From JAYZQT01 sp036136335 (lineage in GTDB: Bacteria > Pseudomonadota > Alphaproteobacteria > MPNO01 > UBA830), in the NCBI GenBank assembly GCA_036136335.1, contig JAYZQT010000046.1:1-50814 (forward strand): a DNA stretch of 50,814 bases. The letters are read 5' to 3'. Each line of letters opens with the position of its first letter. Position 1 is the first letter of the stretch. A program made the position numbers and the translations under genes. The notes under the pieces were generated by a model. The model was not told the DNA's origin. It was given only the letters and a program-made list of their open reading frames with translations, and ran no database searches. Below, piece after piece: positions 1 through 7,944 of this stretch.

Positions 1-972
1 ATCCTCTCCGAGATAGTCTATCACCTGTGGTAAAAGCCGCTCACCCGCCTCACAGGTTGTGTAGACCTGGTCTTTATAGGCTTCGGGGTTTTTCGACGTG
101 ATGGGGTCAAAACCGAATGATGCACGGAAGAATTCAGCTACGGGATAATAATGGTCCATTCGTTCAAGATACCAGGGTATCCAGCCCGCTCCTCCTTCAA
201 GAAATATGGCACGCAACCGAGGATGACGGTCCAGGATGCCCCCTCCAACAAAAGAATAAAAACCTGCCAGCAGCGGAAGGGTGAAGGACACGTTTAGCGA
301 CGATGAATGTTCATCACACATTTGACGCATTGGTCCTGGCCAGCCGACATGTACAGCAACCGGGAGGTCACATTCCTCCGCCGCCGCCCAGACACGATCG
401 AACTTCTTGTCATGGAGCATGGTGTCGTTTACGGAACCGTAACACATCAGGCTAACTGCACCGGCGTCTTTAACACGGTAGACTTCTTTTTCAGCCGCCT
501 TTGGACTTCTAAGAGGCAGAGAAGCCGACCATTTCAGTCGGTCAGGAGCTTCAGAACAGCGCTCTTCGATCCACCGGTTATAACTGATTTCCAGTGCGGC
601 CTGGAAATCGTCGTCATCCGTCATCGGTGCAAACAGAAGGGTCGCATAAATAACCTGAACATCTACCCCAGCCCTGTCCATGTCTGCCAGGCGGGCTGAC
701 ACGTCTAACAGGGACTGATTACCAACGGAAAATTCTTTCATTCCAGCGTGAACGGAGGAGAGCGGGCAACCTATCTGGATGGTGCCGGGGCCCCACGTCC
801 ACTGCATCGCCTTGCCATCAACAAGCCAGAACGAATTATCCACCCCCATGTAGGGCGCATCCTTCGGCGGAATTGTTACGGGAACCGGCCGTCGGTGTTG
901 ATATTTTTTGGGTAGATAATTCCACGTCTCTTCGACTTCATAGACGTGCGAATCCGCATCGATATAAGGCAT
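1..972 (-). CDS. Amidohydrolase family protein (amidohydrolase_2), C-terminus cut by window edge
   Basis: I translated the minus strand by hand from the ATG at 972-970. It stays open for 324 codons to the window edge, so the C-terminus is missing. The protein opens MPYIDADSHVYE, the N-terminal metal-site style (DxDxH) of amidohydrolase_2 / aminocarboxymuconate-semialdehyde-decarboxylase-like TIM barrels. A barrel histidine lies in HVGWPG near residue 208, and FLEGGAGWIPWYLERMDHYY near 259-278 is typical of the family. Members are metal-dependent hydrolases or decarboxylases, often acting on aromatic or cyclic acids; the substrate here cannot be read. A TauD-like dioxygenase gene lies upstream on the same strand, separated by 225 bases that hold a perfect palindrome (a likely operator). 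Confidence 0.85.
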   Translation of the reverse strand, partial: MPYIDADSHVYEVEETWNYLPKKYQHRRPVPVTIPPKDAPYMGVDNSFWLVDGKAMQWTWGPGTIQIGCPLSSVHAGMKEFSVGNQSLLDVSARLADMDRAGVDVQVIYATLLFAPMTDDDDFQAALEISYNRWIEERCSEAPDRLKWSASLPLRSPKAAEKEVYRVKDAGAVSLMCYGSVNDTMLHDKKFDRVWAAAEECDLPVAVHVGWPGPMRQMCDEHSSSLNVSFTLPLLAGFYSFVGGGILDRHPRLRAIFLEGGAGWIPWYLERMDHYYPVAEFFRASFGFDPITSKNPEAYKDQVYTTCEAGERLLPQVIDYLGED

Positions 973-1046
973 ATTCGATCCCCCTGGTGATATGTGTCGA
1001 GGTAACCATTTTTACGCTATTCTTGCCTTTTACAGAGGTCAATATT

Positions 1047-1068
1047 TTTCGTTCGTTAGCGAACGAAA
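1047..1068. promoter_or_regulatory. Perfect 9-bp-arm palindrome, candidate repressor operator
   Basis: The arms TTTCGTTCG and CGAACGAAA are separated by TTAG, about 75 bases upstream of the amidohydrolase start, in an AT-rich gap (973-1197) with no gene. The spacing and symmetry resemble operators of TetR/AcrR-type dimers. No such regulator gene lies in the window. It could instead be a terminator stem for the upstream dioxygenase gene, but no T-run follows it on the minus strand. The rest of the gap shows only AT-rich sequence suited to a promoter. Confidence 0.5.
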
Positions 1069-1197
1069 TTAGTTAATGGCTTAATTTATACGTAAAAAAG
1101 ATCAAATGTTTCCCCAGGCCGCGTTTTCGCGATGTTTTAATTAATATTATTTAGTACCGCCCATCATCAAAATTGCCAATCATGATTTTTCCTTTGT

Positions 1198-2061
1198 TTA
1201 CGTGCTATGATGGTGGTCGACGGATTCTTTCCCCGCAATTAGTTTCTCTCCATCGATCTTGCCGCGCTTGAGCAGTCGACGTTCGGTTGGATCAAAATCA
1301 GTCCGAGCATGAACTGAACAGCGGTTATCCCAAATTACATAGTCGCCAAGACGCCATACATGTTCATAGTCAACGCGCTCTACATAGGGAAAAACGGCCG
1401 CGAGCAATTTGTCGCTAGTGGAGCGATCGTACCCGCTAACCGCCGCCGTCATCAGCCGATCGATATAAAGGGCAATCTTCCCCGTTACAGGATGAGTGAC
1501 TGTCGCAGGCTGCCAGTGATGACGAACGCCGTCCAATCGGTCGAGGTCTGGTGACCGGCGTACCGTGTAATCATAGACCTGAAGCACCTGGCGCCCGGCT
1601 ATCGCAGAACGCAAATCAACGGGCAACTCTTCCCAGGCAAGATAGCAATTTCCAAACATCGTGTTACCACCCTCGGGAGGCAGTTCAAGAGCGTAGAGAA
1701 AGGTTGCCTTGTCAGGTTTTGGCTCAAAACAGTTATCATGATGAAACCACATCTCCCCATCGCCAAGGGCGCCAATCGGTGCGCCAGTTTCATCGACGAT
1801 ATTCGAGACCAGCGCGATGTCGGTATCGTCGTCGCCCCGTCGTTCCACTGGCATCGAAATACTGCCGGGTGTTCCCAACCAGCGGGCACTACCTTTCAAT
1901 GCCCTGTCGTCGAGTTCCTGGTTAGGGAAAAGCAGAAGTATGTACTGGTGCCACGCATCACGAAGCGCGGCGGCGGTCGCATTATCCGGAGGACGGGACA
2001 GATCTACCCCACCAATTTTCGCCCCAATCCCGTTGGACAAAGGCTGTATGTCAAACCTCAC
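1198..2061 (-). CDS. TauD/TfdA-family Fe(II)/2-oxoglutarate dioxygenase
   Basis: This is a 287-residue non-haem iron, 2-oxoglutarate-dependent dioxygenase. The iron ligands are visible: H107 and D109 in WFHHDNCF, and the distal histidine H251 in WDNRCSVHARTDFDP. The 2-oxoglutarate-binding arginine lies in ERRLLKR just after it. The frame runs 27 codons further upstream to a GTG at 2142. I chose the GTG at 2061 because a very strong purine-rich ribosome binding site (GAGGGGGAGGGG) sits directly before it, and the protein then starts at the usual place for the family (MRFDIQPL...GVDLS). The substrate is unknown; relatives hydroxylate sulfonates, aryloxyacids or other carboxylates. It lies upstream of the amidohydrolase gene on the same strand, which suggests a small catabolic unit. 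Confidence 0.88.
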   Translation of the reverse strand: MRFDIQPLSNGIGAKIGGVDLSRPPDNATAAALRDAWHQYILLLFPNQELDDRALKGSARWLGTPGSISMPVERRGDDDTDIALVSNIVDETGAPIGALGDGEMWFHHDNCFEPKPDKATFLYALELPPEGGNTMFGNCYLAWEELPVDLRSAIAGRQVLQVYDYTVRRSPDLDRLDGVRHHWQPATVTHPVTGKIALYIDRLMTAAVSGYDRSTSDKLLAAVFPYVERVDYEHVWRLGDYVIWDNRCSVHARTDFDPTERRLLKRGKIDGEKLIAGKESVDHHHST

Positions 2062-2213
2062 ACCCCTCCCCCTCGAAAATAGCTTCAGGGACTGAATTGT
2101 TTGTCGCGCACCCGCTACAGTCAACCTGTATATTGGACGCACCTGAAAAGTTCATTTAAATTTCTGCGACAGGTGATTGCTCCGAATGATTTCGGAAAAA
2201 TAATGGGTGAATA

Positions 2214-2924
2214 GTGACGGCTTTTCTTCTGGTACATGGAGCATGGCACGGTGGCTGGTGCTGGCGTCGCGTTGCAGACATCCTGCGTCGAGAAGGCCAT
2301 ACGGTGTTTACACCGACACTGACAGGACTCGGAGAGCGTGCCCATCTTGCAGGCCCGGATATCGATCTGGACTGTCATATCAACGATGTGCTGGGCGTAC
2401 TCAACATGGAAGAACTGAACGATGTTGTTATCTGCGGACACTCTTACGGCGGCCAGGTGATTACTCCAGTTCTTGACCAATGCGTGGAACTCTTCCGTGC
2501 AGCTGTCTGGCTTGATGCCTTTGTGCCTGAAGACGGCCAGTCGTTAGTTGACAACTGGCCACCGGAACGTGCCCGGCAGTTTCGTGAAGAATTGATGCAC
2601 TCTGGTGAAAGTTGGAAAGTACCCCCGATGACCCCGGAATATTTTGGGGTGATGGATCAAACTGATGCCAACTGGGTCTCCCGCCTGTGCGTGCCCCAGC
2701 CTCTAAAGACGTTGTCCCAGCCAGTCCAATTGACTGGTGCCTGGAAAACTGTGAAGAAGAAGATGTATATACTTGCGGAATTACACCCCAATTCAAACTT
2801 CGATCGGTTTTCGGTTCCGTTAAGCAGTCAACCCGATTGGGACGTCCGGTCTCTCGCTGCCGGCCACGATGTCATGATCGATACTCCGGAACCTCTGGCC
2901 AAAATTCTTCTACAACTGGCCTAG
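2214..2924 (+). CDS. Alpha/beta hydrolase (EstC / methylesterase-like)
   Basis: A 236-residue soluble alpha/beta hydrolase. The oxyanion-hole region is LLVHGAWHGGWCW near residues 5-17, the nucleophile elbow is GHSYGG with Ser77, and the catalytic His is H218 in AGHDVMID. The pattern matches the small plant-methylesterase / bacterial EstC-like group, which splits esters or acts as hydroxynitrile-lyase-type enzymes; the substrate cannot be predicted. The start is a GTG at 2214; no ATG fits better and the ribosome binding site is weak. It is divergent from the TauD-like gene, and its last four bases overlap the end of the convergent DUF455 gene. Confidence 0.85.
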   Translation: MTAFLLVHGAWHGGWCWRRVADILRREGHTVFTPTLTGLGERAHLAGPDIDLDCHINDVLGVLNMEELNDVVICGHSYGGQVITPVLDQCVELFRAAVWLDAFVPEDGQSLVDNWPPERARQFREELMHSGESWKVPPMTPEYFGVMDQTDANWVSRLCVPQPLKTLSQPVQLTGAWKTVKKKMYILAELHPNSNFDRFSVPLSSQPDWDVRSLAAGHDVMIDTPEPLAKILLQLA

Positions 2925-3706
2925 ATATTCTTGTAATACCCGCTACCGAAACCTGCCTCGGCGCGCGCTTTATCGTTGAACGGCGGCTTAACCTTTCCAT
3001 GGAAATTTTCCGCAACCAAAGCGCGCCAAGTCTGTTCAGGTTTCTCCGGACAGAAAAATTCAAACCATTTCCGGCCCACGGCAACATGACCAATCTCCTC
3101 GGTATATATAAGTTCAAGAATTGCACCCGATTCCGTGTCTCCCGATTTCCTCAAACTCTCAATCATCCCCGGCGTCACATCCAAGCCACGTGCTTCAAGT
3201 ACCAAAGGCACTACGGCAAGACGGGCGAGCAAATCATGTACAGTGTCTTGTGCCGATTGCCATAAACCATCGTGCGCAGACAGGTCCCCATAGTTTATCC
3301 CCAGACTACAAAGCCGTTCGCTGAGCAACAGAAAATGCCGGGCCTCGTCGTCCAGCACACCCAGCCAATCATCGTAAAATGTCAGAGGCGGTGCAGCATC
3401 AGGAAACCGGACAAGAATATCAGCGGCAAGATCAATCGCATTTAACTCGATATGAGCTACGGCATGGAGCAGGGCTATGCGCCCCTGCTCCGTCTGTGCC
3501 CGACCGCGTTTTGGCATAAAGCGTGGCGACATCAGTTCGGGGCGGTTGGGCCGGGCCGGCCTATCTGGAGGCGCACATCGACCGATACTTTTGATCACAT
3601 TCGCCCGCCATTTGGAAACAACGCTTCGGGCCTCTGTCGCTTTTGCTTGGGCGTCCCGGGTCTTCAGTATACCGACAACGCGCTCGGACAGGCTGCACCT
3701 CACCAT
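2921..3706 (-). CDS. DUF455 family ferritin-like protein
   Basis: A 261-residue protein of the DUF455 family, predicted to form a four-helix ferritin-like fold. Its helices carry Glu/His signatures of a di-metal site: HAVAHIELNAIDLAADI, LDDEARHFLLLSERL and YTEEIGHVAVGRKWF. The frame is open further upstream to 3904, but that part lies inside the end of bcp. I therefore placed the start at the ATG at 3706 (MVRCSLSERV), 10 bases after the bcp stop. It is the last gene of the glnE > dlh > bcp > DUF455 string. The function of the family is not established; an oxidase or oxygenase role, or a link to the neighbouring peroxidase, is inference only. Confidence 0.85.
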   Translation of the reverse strand: MVRCSLSERVVGILKTRDAQAKATEARSVVSKWRANVIKSIGRCAPPDRPARPNRPELMSPRFMPKRGRAQTEQGRIALLHAVAHIELNAIDLAADILVRFPDAAPPLTFYDDWLGVLDDEARHFLLLSERLCSLGINYGDLSAHDGLWQSAQDTVHDLLARLAVVPLVLEARGLDVTPGMIESLRKSGDTESGAILELIYTEEIGHVAVGRKWFEFFCPEKPEQTWRALVAENFHGKVKPPFNDKARAEAGFGSGYYKNI

Positions 3707-3716
3707 AAAAATATTC

Positions 3717-4184
3717 TCATAGGGATCTGACGGCCGCCAGAACCTCATCAACATGACCCTTGACCCGCACATTTTTCCATACACGTGCAACATTGCCCTC
3801 GGCATCGACCAGAAATGTAGAGCGAACAATCCCCATATATTCCCGTCCGTAATTCTTCTTGGTTTGCCAGACCCCGTAGGCTTTACAGATCTCGCCGTCC
3901 GCATCGCTAATTAGCGGAAAAGGAAGCTGATGCTTCTCTTTGAAGTTGTCATGCTGTTTTATGCTGTCTTTTGATACGCCGACTACTTCCGCACCTTCCT
4001 GTCTAAAGAATTCTATTGCATCCCTGAACCCCTGGGCCTCTGTCGTACACCCAGGCGTACCATTTTTCGGATAGAAATACAGAACCAGTTTCCTGCGTCC
4101 CAAATCTTTAACGGAAAACGTGCCCCCGCCGTCTGTGGCCCCGGTAAAATCTGGCGCTTTGTTGCCTATTTTTACGCTACTCAT
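3717..4184 (-). CDS. bcp: Peroxiredoxin, Bcp/PrxQ family thiol peroxidase
   Basis: A 155-residue cytosolic peroxiredoxin that reduces hydrogen peroxide and organic hydroperoxides. The peroxidatic cysteine is C46 in FYPKNGTPGCTTEAQGFRD. The resolving cysteine found five residues later in E. coli Bcp is replaced by Gln51. The only other cysteine is C100 (GEICKAYGVW), so the enzyme is either one-Cys or uses C100. The ATG overlaps the TGA of the upstream dienelactone hydrolase gene (ATGA), which implies translational coupling. The DUF455 gene follows after 10 bases. Confidence 0.93.
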   Translation of the reverse strand: MSSVKIGNKAPDFTGATDGGGTFSVKDLGRRKLVLYFYPKNGTPGCTTEAQGFRDAIEFFRQEGAEVVGVSKDSIKQHDNFKEKHQLPFPLISDADGEICKAYGVWQTKKNYGREYMGIVRSTFLVDAEGNVARVWKNVRVKGHVDEVLAAVRSL

Positions 4185-4864
4185 TTCATTGAATTAAACT
4201 TTTCCAACACCGCCCGACGGGATTTTTCCGCGACGACAGCGTTATAACCTTCTTTGTAAGGCATTGAAAAATTGTGGTCAGCACCATCATGAAGGACAAT
4301 GTCGGCATCATCGTGTGAGGCATAGGCCAGCCGTATTGCATTCACCGTCTCTACAGGCACGACCGCATCTTCGGCGCCAAAATGAAAACTTATCGGACAG
4401 GTAACGCTGACAACTTCATCAAGGTGATTATCTATCAATGTTCCGTGATAGGCGCATGCTGCGTCAGCGTTAAATCGGCTGGCCGCTACCTGCGCATAAC
4501 GCCCACCAAAACAAAATCCCAGCACCCCGACCTTGCCGCTACACCTGGGGTTTGCCCGCAGATCGCGCATAAGATCTTCCACATCGTTAAAGCCCTTCTC
4601 GGCATCAAAGTCATTATATCGGGCAAAAGCTTTTTCTAAATCGGCCGTAGGCCCGGGCATAACGCGCCAGAAAATATCCGGCACAGAAACTACGAAGCCG
4701 TCTGCTGCCCAGGCATCGGCCAGTTCCATCATTTCATCGTCGATCCCGAAAATCGCCGTTATAAGCAATATCCCAGGCGCCTGTGCAACTCCGGCCGGTT
4801 CGGAGAGGTAGCCTGTGAAAACTTCTTTTTCTCGCGTTGTATATGTGACGGCCCCGCTGGGCAT
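4181..4864 (-). CDS. Dienelactone hydrolase family protein
   Basis: A 227-residue alpha/beta hydrolase with the dienelactone hydrolase triad: Cys118 in GFCFGG, Asp166 in GAEDAVVP and His197 in DGADHNFS (numbering from the ATG at 4864). The frame can extend five codons to a TTG at 4879. The ATG has AAGGA about seven bases upstream and is preferred. Family members split cyclic lactones such as 4-carboxymethylenebut-2-en-4-olide, but many in core operons have other, unknown substrates. It starts 15 bases after the glnE stop and overlaps bcp by four bases, so it is probably co-transcribed with both. Confidence 0.88.
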   Translation of the reverse strand: MPSGAVTYTTREKEVFTGYLSEPAGVAQAPGILLITAIFGIDDEMMELADAWAADGFVVSVPDIFWRVMPGPTADLEKAFARYNDFDAEKGFNDVEDLMRDLRANPRCSGKVGVLGFCFGGRYAQVAASRFNADAACAYHGTLIDNHLDEVVSVTCPISFHFGAEDAVVPVETVNAIRLAYASHDDADIVLHDGADHNFSMPYKEGYNAVVAEKSRRAVLEKFNSMK

Positions 4865-4879
4865 AGTTTTTTCCTTCAA

Positions 4880-7852
4880 TTAAACATCTGATTGTCCCAC
4901 AGGATCAACGACTATTGACCGATAATGGGCGATAGTTTTTCCTGCAGTAACTTCAATTTCCCGTTTCAGTCTCTCAAAGTCAATCTCTCCACAACCCCGG
5001 GAAATTACGGTTTTTAATCCAGAAGCTGCCTTTTCTTCAGAGAATAACCCCTCAACCGTCAATCTCAAAATACCCTGCACATTACGCCACAATGTCAGTG
5101 CCGCTATGAGATCTGCAGCAACGTCCTTTTCGAGGCAACCATGCCGAGCGGCGGCGGCTAAAACCGATGCGGCATCGAGAGCGAGCAGTTCGCGAACGTC
5201 TTTGCCGTCCCGCAGTTGGAGGTACTGGGCGATAAATTCGATATCAATGAGCCCACCCGGCATGTGTTTCACCGACCAGATGTCACCATTTCCATGCTCC
5301 GCATCGATCCGGTCCCTCATTTGTGTAACATCCTTACGGAGCTTAGCGGGATCTCTGGGCGTTATCAGCACATCACGAATCACTTCCTCTACCTTAGAGC
5401 CAAGCTTGCTATCGCCACATATCACTCTAGCCCTCGTCAAAGCCTGGTGCTCCCATGTCCAAGCCTCTGATTTCTGGTACTGTGTAAACCCGTCAAATGC
5501 CGTCGCAATGGGGCCTGATCCACCTGCTGGACGAAGACGCATATCGACTTCGTATAGCCTGCCTTCCCCTGTCAAGGCGGTGATGGCGGCAATAAACCTT
5601 TGACAAAGACGGGCGTAATACCGAGGCGGAGCAAGGGGCCGTCTGCCATCTGACTTCTGGTTCTCCGTTGGAAAATCATAGATAAACAGAAGATCCAGAT
5701 CGGACCCAATAGTCATTTCACGACTACCCAACTTGCCGTACCCTACAACGACCATCTCGCTACCGGGCACTTTTCCATGTTGTTCCCCGAATTCACTCAA
5801 GACGGCCGGTAATAGCGCTGCCAAACAGCTATCCGCAACCTTAGTCAATGGTGCGGACGCGTCCACTGGCGACAAGCGACCCCTCAACATGTGTGTACCA
5901 ATCTGAAAGACCTTGTCGTTGGCCCAGCGTCGCTGAATATCAAGCACCTCTTGAAAATCCCTCCCCTCACTGGTTACGGCCGCGAGTTCCGCAGACATTT
6001 CGTCAGGACCGGGGATGATTTCGAAAAAATCACGACCAAGGACACCATCCAGAAGTGCAGGGTAGCGACTTAACCAACCCGCTAGCCTTGGTGCCGTTCC
6101 CATAATTTCAGCAACGAGATTCAGCAAACCAGGATGAGCACTGAAAAGCGAAAACAGCTGGATTCCTGCGGGCAGGCCTTCAAAAAACTCGTTAAAGCGA
6201 CGTAATGCAAGATCTGGGTTAGGTGAGGATGCGAGTGCCGTCAATATTGCGGGGAGAAGTTCGGTCAATAGCTCTCGAGCCCTGGAGCTTCGCATTGCGC
6301 GAATCCTACCAGAGTGCCAAATTCGAACTGTTGCAGATACACTCTCTGCGCCAGAAAATCCCATTTCCGAAAGCGTGCGTAGGGTATCTGGATCGTCTTC
6401 CGAACCAGTAAATACCAGATTACCAGATCCAGAAAGATCCGCTTCGCCTTCAAAGAGTTCGGCATAATGTCTCTCGACATTTCGCAGGTGCGACATCAAC
6501 TGGTCGACAAATGTACGCAAGGTGTCAAAACCCATAAAAATAGCGACACGCGTGAGGCCCGTGTCATCAATCGGCAACTCATGTACCTGTCGATCATCCA
6601 CCATCTGGAGACGATGCTCCAAACGACGCAGAAATTCGTATGCGGCCCTCAAATCCGCGGCAGTTTGCGCCGTAACGTGGGAGGCCTTCGCCAGATTGTC
6701 GATTGCTATCAACGTCTCAGAAACACGCAGTTCAGCGTTTCGCCCGCCCCAGATTAGTTGCTGTGTCTGCGCAAAGAATTCAATTTCGCGGATACCCCCA
6801 CGCCCAAGCTTGATGTTGTGTCCTGCAACCACAATTTTAGCGCCACCATAATGCGTGTTTATCTGACGTTTGACAGATTGAATATCCTGGATGGCGGCGA
6901 AATCCAGCGACCGACGCCACATAAAGGGGCGAAGAAGATCTAGAAATGCGTGTCCAGCCCGAATATCTCCAGCTACAGGACGCGCCTTTATCATTGCCGC
7001 CCTTTCCCAGTTCTGCCCGACACTTTCATAATAAACCTCTGCGGCCCGGACGGATATGGCTGGTGGCGTTGCTCCAGGATCTGGTCGGAGACGCAGATCA
7101 AAGCGGAAAACATATCCAGACGGTGTCCGCTTTTCTATTATGGACACAAGGTTTCTGGCTAACCGGTTAAACGTTTGCTGCATCGAAACAGCACTGGTGT
7201 GAGGTACAACCTCTTCGTCATAGAGAATGATAAGATCAATATCGCTTGAATAGTTCAGCTCGCGCGCGCCGAGCTTTCCCATCCCTAGAACGATTAGCCC
7301 ACTTCCGGCTTCCGGATCGTCAAGATTTGGCAATACCAGGTCGCCTCGTTCATGAAGATCACGAAGCAGATGGCGACAACTTGCACGCAGAGCTGCCGCT
7401 GCAAATCGGGACAGAGCCTCAGTTATTTGTTTCAAACTCCACAGCCCGGCAAGGTCAGCCGCGCCTACCGTCAATGCTATGCGACGTTTCGTTTTCCGGA
7501 GTTGGTTCATGAGCTGGTCAATGGAGTCAACCGCTGGACGAGATCTGTCCTCTGTCACCCCCATGCAACGATGGAACACCAAATCAGGACCTAATGTAAT
7601 CAGGTCCCGTGCAAAACCGAGATCGGAAATCAAACACTGACTGAGGTATGGGCTGTTCCCAAATATTGAAACAAGAAGTTTCGACGCCACGGGGTCCATA
7701 AAAACCTCGGCGGCAAAAGAACACAGCGTATCGTCTTTCTCACGTCCTGCCGCTTCTTGCCATCGCTGTCGATGGACCCTTTCCAATTCTTCATTCCCGC
7801 TGTTGGGAAAGTCCACCGCCCCATGTGTCCAGAATTCACCGTAAACTGTCAA
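4880..7852 (-). CDS. glnE: Bifunctional glutamine synthetase adenylyltransferase / adenylyl-removing enzyme
   Basis: A 990-residue protein with the duplicated GlnE layout. The first nucleotidyltransferase domain has GMGKLGARELNYSSDIDL near residues 190-207. The second has GYGKLGSREMTIGSDLDLLF near the start of the last third. Each carries the metal-binding D-x-D pair. It attaches AMP to, or removes it from, glutamine synthetase in response to PII proteins and glutamine, so it sets nitrogen assimilation. The length fits alphaproteobacterial GlnE (about 950-1000). The start is a TTG at 7852, with no closer ATG or GTG before residue 52, so the exact N-terminus is uncertain. It heads the operon with dlh, bcp and DUF455 and is divergent from the AsmA-like gene. 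Confidence 0.95.
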   Translation of the reverse strand: MTVYGEFWTHGAVDFPNSGNEELERVHRQRWQEAAGREKDDTLCSFAAEVFMDPVASKLLVSIFGNSPYLSQCLISDLGFARDLITLGPDLVFHRCMGVTEDRSRPAVDSIDQLMNQLRKTKRRIALTVGAADLAGLWSLKQITEALSRFAAAALRASCRHLLRDLHERGDLVLPNLDDPEAGSGLIVLGMGKLGARELNYSSDIDLIILYDEEVVPHTSAVSMQQTFNRLARNLVSIIEKRTPSGYVFRFDLRLRPDPGATPPAISVRAAEVYYESVGQNWERAAMIKARPVAGDIRAGHAFLDLLRPFMWRRSLDFAAIQDIQSVKRQINTHYGGAKIVVAGHNIKLGRGGIREIEFFAQTQQLIWGGRNAELRVSETLIAIDNLAKASHVTAQTAADLRAAYEFLRRLEHRLQMVDDRQVHELPIDDTGLTRVAIFMGFDTLRTFVDQLMSHLRNVERHYAELFEGEADLSGSGNLVFTGSEDDPDTLRTLSEMGFSGAESVSATVRIWHSGRIRAMRSSRARELLTELLPAILTALASSPNPDLALRRFNEFFEGLPAGIQLFSLFSAHPGLLNLVAEIMGTAPRLAGWLSRYPALLDGVLGRDFFEIIPGPDEMSAELAAVTSEGRDFQEVLDIQRRWANDKVFQIGTHMLRGRLSPVDASAPLTKVADSCLAALLPAVLSEFGEQHGKVPGSEMVVVGYGKLGSREMTIGSDLDLLFIYDFPTENQKSDGRRPLAPPRYYARLCQRFIAAITALTGEGRLYEVDMRLRPAGGSGPIATAFDGFTQYQKSEAWTWEHQALTRARVICGDSKLGSKVEEVIRDVLITPRDPAKLRKDVTQMRDRIDAEHGNGDIWSVKHMPGGLIDIEFIAQYLQLRDGKDVRELLALDAASVLAAAARHGCLEKDVAADLIAALTLWRNVQGILRLTVEGLFSEEKAASGLKTVISRGCGEIDFERLKREIEVTAGKTIAHYRSIVVDPVGQSDV

Positions 7853-7944
7853 TTGACCCGTTCCAAATTCAACCGGATTCCATCACACTGGGGTCAAGAC
7901 CCCTTTGGGTCAAGATTTGCTTTGGAATAATCAAACTACCGCTA
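7853..7944. promoter_or_regulatory. Divergent promoter region with repeated GGGTCAA motifs
   Basis: This short gap separates glnE from the AsmA-like gene. GGGTCAAGA occurs twice (7892-7900 and 7908-7916), and the inverse TTGACCC lies at 7853-7859. The first copy is part of a perfect inverted repeat, GGGGTC-AA-GACCCC, at 7891-7904. It is a candidate protein-binding site or hairpin; no known factor is assigned. Confidence 0.35.
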
